Source: Halostagnicola sp. A-GB9-2 (GTDB lineage: Archaea; Halobacteriota; Halobacteria; Halobacteriales; Natrialbaceae). From it: a DNA stretch of 64,000 nt. Positions within the stretch are counted from its first letter, which is position 1. The number at the start of each line of letters is the position of its first letter. Position numbers and translations under genes: made by a program. The stretch is taken from contig NZ_JASJOC010000005.1 in NCBI RefSeq assembly GCF_030068615.1, positions 239,929 to 303,928 on the forward strand, given 5' to 3'. Shown here in pieces: positions 43,390-52,062 of this stretch. The notes under the pieces are model-generated. The model was not told the DNA's origin. It saw only the letters and a program-made list of their open reading frames with translations, and did not search any database.

Positions 43390-43674
43390 ATGGTCGAGAG
43401 TTACACAGTCGAGTTTGTCGACGAAGGGCGGACGATCGAAGTGCCGGCGAACAAGCCGGTACTCGAGGCGGCCGAGGAAGCGGGACTCGCACCGCCCTAC
43501 CAGTGTCGAATGGGTGTCTGCGGGGTCTGTTGTGGCATGGTCGTCGAGGACGGCGAGGTCGAACAGACAGAGGGAATGTTCCTCTCCGAGAGCGAGAAAG
43601 AGGAAGGGTACGCGTTGACCTGCATCGCGAAGCCGAGATCCGACCTCCGCATTCGGACCGACGAGAGCCCCTGA
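43390..43674 (+). CDS. Plant-type [2Fe-2S] ferredoxin, PaaE-like electron donor without reductase domain
   Basis: A 94-residue ferredoxin. Ligands Cys39, Cys44, Cys47 and Cys78 fit the C-x4-C-x2-C...C pattern (YQCRMGVCGVCCGMV, ALTCIAKP); Cys48 is extra. The sequence resembles the C-terminal ferredoxin domain of PaaE (ALTCIAKP-type end), but the FAD/NAD(P)H reductase part that PaaE normally carries is missing and none is encoded nearby. It could carry electrons from an unlinked reductase to PaaA. Alternative roles with other oxygenases exist. Confidence 0.88.
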   Translation: MVESYTVEFVDEGRTIEVPANKPVLEAAEEAGLAPPYQCRMGVCGVCCGMVVEDGEVEQTEGMFLSESEKEEGYALTCIAKPRSDLRIRTDESP

Positions 43675-44339
43675 TAGACGGTCACCAAGTTCGTTTTCGA
43701 CAGTTTTTGAACGATAGTGCCAACGCTGGTGAATGGAACCGCTCGCCACAGGGTGTAAACGACAGCCGGTCCGTCACGGAATGGCTGCAGTATACGATTC
43801 CCAATAGATTGTATACGGTTTACGTATACATTGCACGTCTACGGAGAGATCGATCCTCACGCCACTATCGAACGAAACGGAGACGGTACCGTTGCGTGAC
43901 TCGAGCATTGCAACGGAGAGGTTTACATTCGTATTGGTGTAATCTCATTCTCGTCAGAACATGTGGTTAGTGAACATTTATCGTGATGAATAACCCAATT
44001 GGTAGAGAACGGCCGCCAGAGGCCCTGAAAATCTTAAATACGGATACCGTATACACTATGTGTTTACGCCCTCCGTATTCCCTCCAAAACCCGGTATCTC
44101 GGGGCAAAACCCGCGGTTCGTTACACGTGACCGGAACTTACAACGACCGATACGGCTCGAGAAGAGAGAGAACGTCCGGATACGCGGCGAAACGTCGTCA
44201 CACCGTTGAACGAACAAAAATCGATTACCCGATCGATGGACACGGTTCGACTGTCCCGTACAGCAGCCGGATCCGAGGTGGAGACAAATGCTAGCGAAAC
44301 GGTATCATGGAACGGGCCATTTCGATGTCGGCGGCGTTA
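43675..44339. other. Long non-coding stretch with repeated GTATAC sites
   Basis: About 660 bases between convergent genes. Besides the palindrome at 43810-43830 there are GTATAC sequences at 43790-43795 and 44049-44054. Open frames such as 43983-44294 lack codon bias and domains. Because both flanking genes end here, the concentration of operator-like sites is unexpected. Confidence 0.5.
43810..43830. promoter_or_regulatory. Perfect inverted repeat, operator candidate
   Basis: TGTATACG (43810-43817) and CGTATACA (43823-43830) are exact mirror arms with a 5-base centre GTTTA. The same half-site TGTATACG occurs in the paaA promoter region at 42676-42683. Confidence 0.5.
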
Positions 44340-45971
44340 CTACTGTTCACGATCACGCAGTTCGGTTCGGCGAATCTTGCCCGTTTCCGTTCGCGGGAGC
44401 GTTTCCATGAACTCGACCGCTCGAGGGTACTTATATGGCGCGAGAGTATTCTTGACGTGATTCTGAATTTCGTCGACGAGGTCGTCGCTTCCCGTCGCGT
44501 CCTCGGTCAGGACGACGAACGCTTTCACGATTTCGCCGCGTTCTTCGTCAGGACTCGCGGTTACGGCGACCTCCGAGACTGACTCGTGCTCTTGAACGAC
44601 AGCTTCGACCTCGGGGCCGGGGATGTTGTACCCGCTCGAGATGATGAGATCGTCGCTTCGCGATTTGTACTCCAGTCGGCCGTCTTCGCGCTGGACAAAG
44701 ATATCTCCCGGCACCGACCAGCCGTCTTCGACCGCCTCGAGTTGTTTCTCCGGACGGTTCCAGTACTCGATACCGGTCGGGCCGCGAACGGCGAGCAGTC
44801 CGGCCTCGCCTCGAGAGAGTTCCTCGCCCGTGTCGGGGTCGATAATCTTGCACTCGTAGCCCGGCACCGGGAATCCGGTCGCGCTGGGGTCGATCTCATC
44901 GTCGTGGCGATGGCTGATGAAAATGTGAAGCATCTCCGTGGTCCCGATGCCGTCCAGCAGCGGAATCCCGTACTCGTCTTCGAAGCTCTCGAAAGTCGTC
45001 GGGGTTAGCGGTTCACCCGCGCTGAGGCCGACCCTGAGCGACGAAATATCGTATTCCTCCGGTCCGTCAGGATGTTGGGAGAGCATCTGATTGAATCCCG
45101 TCGGAATCGAACAGAGGACCGAAACGCCGTGATTTTCGACGGCCTCGAGGAGGTCGCCGGGTGAGGCGTCCTCGACCAGGCTCGTGCTCGCACCGAACCG
45201 GAGCGGGAACGTCACGAGGTCGCCGTATCCGTACGCGAACGGGAGCGGCGGGTTGCCGCCGAAGACGTCTTCCTCCGTCGGTTCCAGACAGTACCGCGCG
45301 TAGGTGTCCGCGGATGCCAGCACCTGCCGGTGGGTGTGAACCGCCCCTTTCGGTCGACCCGTCGTCCCGCTCGTATAGAGCATCAGTGCTAGATCCTCGC
45401 GGGCGGTTTCGTAGGTCTCGAGTTCCTCGTCTCCGTCCTCGAGGAGGCCGTCGTAACTGTGATAGCCATGCTCGACACCGTTTCGCTCGGCGACGACGAC
45501 GTTCTCGACGGTTTCGAGTTCGGGAAGCGCATTTTCGACTTCCTCGAGGAGGTCGTCGTACACGATGACCGTCGTCGCTTCGGCGTTGTTGATGATGTAC
45601 TCGAGTTCTTTGGCTCGAAGGAGTTTCATCGACGGCAGTGCGACGGCTCCGATCTTTTGGATTGCCAGACACGAGACGACCGCCTCCGGTCGGTTCGGGA
45701 ATCGAACGACGACTCGGTCGCCGGCTTCGACGCCCGAATCTCGGAGCGCGTTCCCCAATCGGTTCACCCGTGACTGTAACTCCTCGTAGGTGATCGTTCG
45801 ATCTTCGAAGCGGATCGCGATGTTATCACCGCGGCCCTCTCGAACGTGCCGATCGAGTAGTTCGTCGACGACGTTCAGCTGTTGGGGGTAATGGGCTTCC
45901 GGAACCGGATAGATGTAATCCGGGGCGTCCTCCTCATCTGGTAGAGACTCAGTTGAAACGTTTGGCTGCAT
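44340..45971 (-). CDS. Aryl/acyl-CoA ligase (aminobenzoate-CoA ligase-like)
   Basis: A 543-residue adenylate-forming enzyme that joins a carboxylic acid to CoA via acyl-AMP. Core motifs are LMLYTSGTTGRPKGAVHTHR (near residue 190-210), LLDGIGTTEMLHIF and the late DDLIISSGYNIPGPEVEAVV and LPRTETGKIRR with the catalytic Lys. PPLPFAYGYGDLVTFPLRFG resembles benzoate/2-aminobenzoate-CoA ligases more than fatty-acid ligases. A TATA-like sequence at 46000-46007 lies about 33 bases before the start. With the adjacent Paa-type epoxidase it could supply the aryl-CoA substrate; a PaaK of the classical type is not present. Confidence 0.9.
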   Translation of the reverse strand: MQPNVSTESLPDEEDAPDYIYPVPEAHYPQQLNVVDELLDRHVREGRGDNIAIRFEDRTITYEELQSRVNRLGNALRDSGVEAGDRVVVRFPNRPEAVVSCLAIQKIGAVALPSMKLLRAKELEYIINNAEATTVIVYDDLLEEVENALPELETVENVVVAERNGVEHGYHSYDGLLEDGDEELETYETAREDLALMLYTSGTTGRPKGAVHTHRQVLASADTYARYCLEPTEEDVFGGNPPLPFAYGYGDLVTFPLRFGASTSLVEDASPGDLLEAVENHGVSVLCSIPTGFNQMLSQHPDGPEEYDISSLRVGLSAGEPLTPTTFESFEDEYGIPLLDGIGTTEMLHIFISHRHDDEIDPSATGFPVPGYECKIIDPDTGEELSRGEAGLLAVRGPTGIEYWNRPEKQLEAVEDGWSVPGDIFVQREDGRLEYKSRSDDLIISSGYNIPGPEVEAVVQEHESVSEVAVTASPDEERGEIVKAFVVLTEDATGSDDLVDEIQNHVKNTLAPYKYPRAVEFMETLPRTETGKIRRTELRDREQ

Positions 45972-46145
45972 GTACGATTAGTTTATCATAGCTTAAAATG
46001 ATATACCTAACGGTTCTTCTCTCGAGAAATAGGATGGAAGTTACGAGTGTGAAAAAACGCGGAAGGATCAATCACGACGTGGTACTTTCGAGGACAGTTC
46101 GGTCGAACGGCCTCGAGTCTCGACTCGTGATCGGTCACTCGTCCG

Positions 46146-46919
46146 TCAGGTCCAGAACCCGTCAGGGTCGAACGTCCGGATCAACTCGAGTTCCGCCGTC
46201 GCCGGCTCCGCGGTCGTCGTCACCGAGCCCTCATCGACATCTTCGGCCGTGTTCATCTCCCACGGGAAGTCGGCGACGACTTCCGACTCGCTGACGCCTG
46301 GATGGAGGCTTCGGAGGTAGAGTTCGCCGTCGTCGTCGAACCCGAACGTTGCCTTCGAGGTCACGAGTGCGCTCGGCCCACCGCCAGCTTGCGGATGGGT
46401 ATCCCGACCGCTCCCGTCGCTCGAGTGACCGGGGCTCGTAACGTAGTTTACCTCCTCGACAAACCGACGAGGTTCGTGGGGCATGAGCAACACCGTTCGA
46501 TCTGCCATGCAAGCGATATCACAGGCACCACCGCTTCCGGGGAGGCGGATCTCTTGCTCGCCGCCCTGAACCCAGGTCGTGTTCAGGTTGCCGTACCGGT
46601 CGATTTCGGCACCGCCCAGGAAGCCGACGTCGACGTCACCGCGCTGGAGACGGGACATGATGTCGATCATTCCCGTCGTCGACACCGCCCGGTTCAGATT
46701 CGGAAGATCGCACATCGTGTGAATAAACCCGTCGGCGGGGGAGTCCCGGACGACGCCGCTTTCGTAGACCGCCATCGAATTCGGGGCGTGCGTACTCACC
46801 GCGACCTGAAACGCGATAAGGGGTAACCGCATTCCGACGAAGACTGTATCGCTGTCCTCGATCTCGCTCGCGGCCGCGGTGACCATCAACTCACGGTCCG
46901 TGTACGTCTTACTGGCCAT
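46146..46919 (-). CDS. CoA-transferase subunit B (glutaconate CoA-transferase-like)
   Basis: A 257-residue class I CoA-transferase small chain. It mirrors GctB: VFVGMRLPLIAFQVAVSTHA, then YESGVV with the Glu that forms the CoA-thioester link in this class, FLGGAEIDRYGNLNTTWVQG, GSGGACDIACMADRTVLLMP and VNYVTSPG. Because the Glu is kept, real CoA transfer is more likely than the hydrolase role of IpdAB relatives. It starts inside the end of subunit A (11-base overlap), so the two are made together. Likely moves CoA between a dicarboxylic ring-cleavage product and another acyl-CoA; the substrate is inferred. Confidence 0.9.
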   Translation of the reverse strand: MASKTYTDRELMVTAAASEIEDSDTVFVGMRLPLIAFQVAVSTHAPNSMAVYESGVVRDSPADGFIHTMCDLPNLNRAVSTTGMIDIMSRLQRGDVDVGFLGGAEIDRYGNLNTTWVQGGEQEIRLPGSGGACDIACMADRTVLLMPHEPRRFVEEVNYVTSPGHSSDGSGRDTHPQAGGGPSALVTSKATFGFDDDGELYLRSLHPGVSESEVVADFPWEMNTAEDVDEGSVTTTAEPATAELELIRTFDPDGFWT

Positions 46920-47814
46920 ACTGCACCTCCGCGGCGATGGTCGGCTCGGTTATCCCGAGCTCTCGTTCGACGAGAGACTCGTACTCTTCGCGGTCGGAAA
47001 CGCCATACACCCACTCGTCTGCCCACTCGTCATAGGCCGACTGCGTTTTCGTCTGGGTGCTGTACTCCAGATAGTACTCGTTGTCCCGGTTGTAGTAGCC
47101 CGCGACTGGCGACGGATGTGCCCCGAAGGGACACTCTGCGACAGCCGTCACCTTGTCTCGAGTGATTCCGACCCTGCTCGGGTCGCTCTTGATGACGTCC
47201 GGATCGACGATTTCCTCGGCGGTGACGAGAACGTTTTCGGCGGCGCCCACCGCGGGGTCGGTAATTCCCATGTTCCCCCAGAGGTGGGCATCCCCCGCGG
47301 GACTCGCGCGCTGTGCGTGAACGATCGTCCAGTCGGGTTCGATCGCCGGGACGAGCGCGAGTTGATCGCCGCCGAAGGGATCGGATTCCTCGAGGAACAG
47401 GTCACTTCGTTCGAAGATGTCGCTTCCAATCAACGACTTGGTTGGGAGGTAAGGGACCCCCATCGCCCCGGCTTTTAGGGCGAGCGCGATGCTAAAGTTC
47501 GAGTGGTCCTCGACGTCGACCGTTCCGTTCTCGACGGCTTCCCTGAATCGATACCCCGTCCCGGCGCTGACGTTTCCAGCCCAGGCGGCCCGAACGCGGG
47601 AAACCGCGCCGCCGCCGATTAGCTGATCGAACAGCAAGTCGCTGATTGGTCCGATCATCGTGAGGTCGTCGGTTCCCTGCCGGAGCAGTTCGTGTCCTGC
47701 CGCGAAGGGGATCGAATGCTCGAGTGCGAGCCCGGCCGCGATCGAGCTGCCCGAATCGATTCGAGAAACGGCCTGCTCGATCGTCTCAACTTCTCCTGTC
47801 ATGTAGTAGCGCAT
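46909..47814 (-). CDS. CoA-transferase subunit A (glutaconate CoA-transferase-like)
   Basis: A 301-residue class I CoA-transferase large chain. Family features are GSSIAAGLALEHSIPFAAGH, DLTMIGPISDLLFDQLIGGG, VRAAWAGNVSAGTGYRFREA, GAMGVPYLPTKSLIGSDI and VHAQRASPAGDAHLWGN. It is a little shorter than A. fermentans GctA (about 320). It precedes subunit B on the same strand and is divergent from the liv-type transporter, so one promoter region (47815-47917) may serve uptake and CoA chemistry together. Confidence 0.9.
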   Translation of the reverse strand: MRYYMTGEVETIEQAVSRIDSGSSIAAGLALEHSIPFAAGHELLRQGTDDLTMIGPISDLLFDQLIGGGAVSRVRAAWAGNVSAGTGYRFREAVENGTVDVEDHSNFSIALALKAGAMGVPYLPTKSLIGSDIFERSDLFLEESDPFGGDQLALVPAIEPDWTIVHAQRASPAGDAHLWGNMGITDPAVGAAENVLVTAEEIVDPDVIKSDPSRVGITRDKVTAVAECPFGAHPSPVAGYYNRDNEYYLEYSTQTKTQSAYDEWADEWVYGVSDREEYESLVERELGITEPTIAAEVQYGQ

Positions 47815-47885
47815 ACCAAGCGGAGATATTTAAATCCACGCGATAGCGATCGTATCGGTGATTCACCCACGTACATTAACAAAAG

Positions 47886-47910
47886 TTATATATACGTGTG
47901 GTGTGCACAC
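47886..47910. promoter_or_regulatory. TATA-like box and adjoining palindrome of the liv-type operon
   Basis: TTATATATA (47886-47894) is centred 28 bases before the ATG at 47918, giving a leaderless start. GTGTGCACAC (47901-47910) is a perfect 10-base palindrome between the box and the expected transcription start, a position where a bound repressor would block initiation. Confidence 0.6.
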
Positions 47911-47917
47911 AACTCAT

Positions 47918-49192
47918 ATGTCTCGCAGAGACACGGATATGACTAGCAATCAGGGGGACGGTAGTACGAACCAGGGGAGCGGAGGGGCCTCATCGATGCT
48001 CTCTCGTCGAAAGTACCTGGCAGGGACCACCGCGGCCGGTATCACCGCGACGTTTGCAGGCTGTATGGGAGGAGGTGACGACGGGCTCACAGTCGGTTAC
48101 GCGCTCCCGTTCACCGGAACGTACGCGTTCCTGGGGGAAAGCATCGTCAACGGGTTCGAGATGTTCCTCGAGCAACAGGGCGGAGAAATCAACGGCGAGG
48201 AGGTAAACACCGTCCAGCTCGATACCGAAGCGGACACCGACCGCGGCGTGGATGTCACCCGAGAGCTACTGGTCGAAGAGAGTGCGGATGCGATCGTCGG
48301 CCCCGTCTCGAGTGCCGTCGCGATCGCGATGATGGGGATCGTCGAAGCCGAATCGAGTGCGATCTGGCTCAACGCGAACGCGGGAGACTACCGCGTTACG
48401 GAGGAAGGGTGTCTCGACTACCACTTCCGGACGTCGTTCAACGACTGGCAAACGAGCGCTCCGCTCGCCGAGTGGGTGTACGATAACGTCGCCGACAACG
48501 TGTGTCTCGCCTACGCGGACTACGCCTTCGGGCAGAACTCCAAGGAATTCTTCGGCGAAGCGTTCGAAGAGGCGGGCGGCGAAATCGTCGAGGAGGTCGG
48601 CATCCCGCTCGGGACGGACAATTACTCGACGTACCTCGGCGATATCGAAGATTCCGGAGCCGACGCCGTCTACTCGTTCTTCGCCGGCGACGACGCGGTC
48701 AACTACGTCAGCGACTTCAACGACTTCGGACTGAACGAAGAGATGACCCAGACCGGAAGCGGATTCTTGCTCTCGGAGGACACGCTTCCGGCCCAGGGCG
48801 ACGCCGCCGAGGGGATGTACTCACTGCTTCACTACACGACGACACAGGACACGGAGCGCAACCGGGAGTTCGTCGACAACTACAGCGAGATGTATGACCA
48901 CGAATCAGCGAACGTCTACGCCTGCCAAGGATACGACTCGGCACAGGCTTTCAGCGCCGCAGTCGAGGAAACCGGCGGCACCGATCCGGATGAGATGGCC
49001 GACACCCTCGCCGGACTGGAACTCGACAGTCCGCGCGGCCACTTCCAGTTCAATCCGGATACACACGAGGCCATCCAGGACATGCACATCCGGGAAGTCG
49101 TCGAGAGCGACGACGAGGATTTCGAGGTCGAGAACGAAGTGATCGATACGATCGAACAGGTCGAAGGACCGGACTGGGGTTGCAGTCTCTAA
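47918..49192 (+). CDS. livK: Branched-chain-type ABC transporter substrate-binding lipoprotein
   Basis: A 424-residue LivJ/K-fold binding protein. A long polar N-tail leads to a Tat motif (SRRKYLAG, Arg30-31) and lipobox FAGC (Cys49). Body motifs are VGYALPFTGTYAFLGESIVN, AIVGPVSSAVAIAMMGIVE, YADYAFGQNSKEFFGEAFEE and AYACQGYDSAQ-like VYACQGYDSAQAFSAAVEE. The start at 47918 is set by the TATA-like box 28 bases upstream; an internal ATG seven codons later is the alternative. It heads a livKHMGF-type operon. In this setting the ligand may be an aromatic or other organic acid rather than leucine. Confidence 0.9.
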   Translation: MSRRDTDMTSNQGDGSTNQGSGGASSMLSRRKYLAGTTAAGITATFAGCMGGGDDGLTVGYALPFTGTYAFLGESIVNGFEMFLEQQGGEINGEEVNTVQLDTEADTDRGVDVTRELLVEESADAIVGPVSSAVAIAMMGIVEAESSAIWLNANAGDYRVTEEGCLDYHFRTSFNDWQTSAPLAEWVYDNVADNVCLAYADYAFGQNSKEFFGEAFEEAGGEIVEEVGIPLGTDNYSTYLGDIEDSGADAVYSFFAGDDAVNYVSDFNDFGLNEEMTQTGSGFLLSEDTLPAQGDAAEGMYSLLHYTTTQDTERNREFVDNYSEMYDHESANVYACQGYDSAQAFSAAVEETGGTDPDEMADTLAGLELDSPRGHFQFNPDTHEAIQDMHIREVVESDDEDFEVENEVIDTIEQVEGPDWGCSL

Positions 49193-49309
49193 CGGACATG
49201 ATTTCTAAACTACTAATTTGTCTCGAGCGGGCAGGCGAAAGCGGTGACATCGTTCGACGGACGCGTCACCAGCACTGTGGAATCGCGACGGACGGAGTGA
49301 TACCGACGA

Positions 49310-50179
49310 ATGGTTGAAGCGATCATACGTGCGACGTTGCTCGGGCTCCAGTTAGGGATGACGCTCGCGCTTATTGCGGCGGGACTAACCCTCATCTTCG
49401 GGATGCTCGACGTGATCAACTTCGCCCACGGAGCGTTGTTCATGCTCGGGGCCTACCTCGGGACGGTTATCGCCGGACAGCTCGGGAGCTTCTGGCTGGC
49501 GCTGTTGCTCGCACCCCTCATCGTCGGCGTTATCGGCGCGGCTATCGAAATTTTATCGCTTCGCCCGTTGTACGGACGAAACCCGCTCTATCACATCCTG
49601 TTGACCTTCGGGATCGCGATCATGATACAGGGGGCGATCCTCCAGATCTGGGGCGGCCAATCGAGGCGGATTTCGGTCCCCGAGATCCTCTCGGGATCGG
49701 TCCCGATTGGACCGGTTAACTACCCGTTGTACTGGCTGTTCGTCTTCGCCTTCAGTACCGTCCTGATCGGACTCGTCTGGATCGGCATCGAACGGTCGAA
49801 TCTGGGGATACTGATGCGCGCAAGCGCACACGACACCGAAATGGTGAACGCGCTCGGCATCGACGTCTCGAAGGTGTTCACCGGTGTGTTCGTGTTTGGG
49901 GCCGTCCTCGCCGGCGTCGCCGGCGTGCTCTTGAGCGGAACGCAATCCGTTCACCCGGGAATGGGATTCAACGTCATCATCGAAGCGTTCATCATCGTCG
50001 TCATCGGCGGACTGGGAAGTTTCCGCGGCGCGGTCTACAGCGCGTTACTGATCGGACTCGTCAGCGCCTACGGCGCGCTGATCGCGCCCACGCTGACCGA
50101 ACTGTTCCTGTTCCTGTTAATGGCCGTCGTACTGATGATCAAACCGAGCGGACTCTTCGGCACAACGGAGGCAGCATAG
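49310..50179 (+). CDS. livH: Branched-chain-type ABC transporter permease LivH
   Basis: A 289-residue inner-membrane permease. Typical LivH segments are GLQLGMTLALIAAGLTLIFG, MLDVINFAHGALFMLGAYLG (the LivH NFAHG signature), GIERSNLGILMRASAHDTEM and IIEAFIIVVIGGLGSFRGAV. Eight hydrophobic segments can be counted. LivM begins immediately after its stop. A 117-base gap separates it from the binding-protein gene. Confidence 0.95.
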   Translation: MVEAIIRATLLGLQLGMTLALIAAGLTLIFGMLDVINFAHGALFMLGAYLGTVIAGQLGSFWLALLLAPLIVGVIGAAIEILSLRPLYGRNPLYHILLTFGIAIMIQGAILQIWGGQSRRISVPEILSGSVPIGPVNYPLYWLFVFAFSTVLIGLVWIGIERSNLGILMRASAHDTEMVNALGIDVSKVFTGVFVFGAVLAGVAGVLLSGTQSVHPGMGFNVIIEAFIIVVIGGLGSFRGAVYSALLIGLVSAYGALIAPTLTELFLFLLMAVVLMIKPSGLFGTTEAA

Positions 50180-51259
50180 ATGAAAGCAGTTACCGAATTC
50201 TTCGACCGAAGCACGCACTCGAGGACGGGCAATCAGCTCCTCTCGAGTCAGGGGCGGTTCGCGCTGCTCGTTTCCATCGCGGTACTCGCGGTCGCAGCAC
50301 CGATCGTCCAGATGATCCACCCCTTCTGGTTGAACCTCATGGTTCGGATGATGATCTTCGCGCTGCTCGCGTTGAGCCTGGACTTCGTCTTCGGCTACGC
50401 GGGACTCCTCTCGTTCGGGCACGCCGCGATGTTCGGTGCCGGCGGCTACGCAGCCGCGATCGTGATCACCGAAGTAACCCCCCACGCGCTCGTCGTGTTA
50501 CCGATAGCCGTCGTCGCCGGCGTCGTCATCGCAGCGTTGATCGGCTGGTTGAGCGTTCGAGCGCGAGGAATTTACTTCGCGATGCTCACCCTCGCGTTCG
50601 CACAGATGTTCTACGTGGTCGCGTTCACCGACCTCCCGGCGACTATCCTCGACCGAGGCTCGGTCACCGGCGGCGACAACGGTCTCTACGGCATCGGGAT
50701 GTACGAGCTGTTCGGGATCGACTTCACGTCGACGCTTATGTACTTCTACCTGACGCTCGGGCTTGTCGCACTCTCGCTCGCGATAATCATCCGTCTCGCG
50801 AACTCCCAGTTCGGACGGGTCTTGCAAGGAATCCGTGAGAACGAAGAACGAATCGAATTTATCGGATACGACGTACAGCGGTACAAAGTGGTCGGCTTCG
50901 CGATCAGCGGCGGTTTCGCCGGGCTCGCCGGCGGCCTGTACGTTCCGTTCCAGAGCGTTGCCCACCCCGGGTTACTCCACTGGATGATAAGCGGAGAACT
51001 CATCGTCATGCTACTGCTCGGAGGCATGGGAACGCTCTGGGGGCCGATGCTCGGTGCCGGACTGGTCGTCCTGCTCGAGGAGCAACTCGCCGGCTTTGCG
51101 AGCTGGGAGATCATCCTCGGCGGGATATTCGTCGGCGTCGTCATCTTCGCGCCGCGGGGACTGGCCGGAATCCTAATCTCGCTCCGAAACGATCCGGGTA
51201 GCGCGGTCGAGAACGCAAAACAGGCAGTTCGAGACTATCTCGAAGCGGTGAGAGGATAA
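50180..51259 (+). CDS. livM: Branched-chain-type ABC transporter permease LivM
   Basis: A 359-residue inner-membrane permease. LivM features are MMIFALLALSLDFVFGYAGL, LLSFGHAAMFGAGGYAAAIV, GIYFAMLTLAFAQMFYVVAF, LQGIRENEERIEFIGYDVQR and SGGFAGLAGGLYVPFQS. Its ATG directly follows LivH's stop codon. Forms the channel with LivH. Confidence 0.95.
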   Translation: MKAVTEFFDRSTHSRTGNQLLSSQGRFALLVSIAVLAVAAPIVQMIHPFWLNLMVRMMIFALLALSLDFVFGYAGLLSFGHAAMFGAGGYAAAIVITEVTPHALVVLPIAVVAGVVIAALIGWLSVRARGIYFAMLTLAFAQMFYVVAFTDLPATILDRGSVTGGDNGLYGIGMYELFGIDFTSTLMYFYLTLGLVALSLAIIIRLANSQFGRVLQGIRENEERIEFIGYDVQRYKVVGFAISGGFAGLAGGLYVPFQSVAHPGLLHWMISGELIVMLLLGGMGTLWGPMLGAGLVVLLEEQLAGFASWEIILGGIFVGVVIFAPRGLAGILISLRNDPGSAVENAKQAVRDYLEAVRG

Positions 51260-51261
51260 CT

Positions 51262-52062
51262 ATGACTACCACGACAACAGAGCCGAACCCGACGGAGTTC
51301 GAAGGCGGCATCGTCCTCGAGACGAACGGACTCACCAAAAAGTTCGGAGCACTGACCGCAGTGGACGACGTGTCGCTCGAAATCGAGTCCGGAACGATCA
51401 ACTCGATCATCGGCCCCAACGGGGCCGGAAAGACGACGCTGTTCAACCTCTTTACCGGAAAGCACGAGCCGACGAGCGGTTCCATCAAATTCCGCGGCGT
51501 CGACATCGGCGGGAGGAAGCCCCACGAAATCGTCGCGGACGGAATCGTTCGGTCGTACCAGATCACGAACTTCTTCAGCGAGCTAACGACCCTCGAGAAC
51601 GTCCGGCTCGCCACCCAGGCGCGCCAGACCGGCTTTCGGCCGACCGATTTCGTACGACACCACGGGTCGGTCCAAGAACCGATCGATGAAGCGAGGAGGG
51701 TGCTCGAGCGGGTCCACCTGGGAGACGTCGCCCAGCGACGGGCCGCGAACCTTTCCTACGGCCAGCGTCGGCACCTCGAAATCGCGATTTCGCTTGCGGC
51801 CGATCCAGACCTGTTGTTGATGGACGAACCCACCGCAGGGATGAGTCCCGAAGAGACCCGAGAGACAGTCGAGTTGATCACGGAAATCGCAGAGGACGTC
51901 ACGCTCGTCCTCATCGAGCACGATATGGAGATCGTGATGGATATTTCGGATCGCATCGCCGTGATGAACATGGGCTCCTTGCTCGCTCGCGGAACGCCGG
52001 AGGAGATACAGCAAGACGACCGCGTGCAGGAAGCGTACCTCGGAGGTGGTGACCGTGACTGA
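51262..52062 (+). CDS. livG: Branched-chain-type ABC transporter ATPase LivG
   Basis: A 266-residue ATPase. Walker A GPNGAGKTTLFNLFTG, Q-loop VRSYQITNFF, signature LSYGQRRHLEIA, Walker B DLLLMDEPTAGMSPEE and H-loop LIEHDMEIVMDI are complete. LivG proteins pair with LivF. It begins two bases after LivM and its last 8 bases overlap LivF. Confidence 0.95.
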   Translation: MTTTTTEPNPTEFEGGIVLETNGLTKKFGALTAVDDVSLEIESGTINSIIGPNGAGKTTLFNLFTGKHEPTSGSIKFRGVDIGGRKPHEIVADGIVRSYQITNFFSELTTLENVRLATQARQTGFRPTDFVRHHGSVQEPIDEARRVLERVHLGDVAQRRAANLSYGQRRHLEIAISLAADPDLLLMDEPTAGMSPEETRETVELITEIAEDVTLVLIEHDMEIVMDISDRIAVMNMGSLLARGTPEEIQQDDRVQEAYLGGGDRD

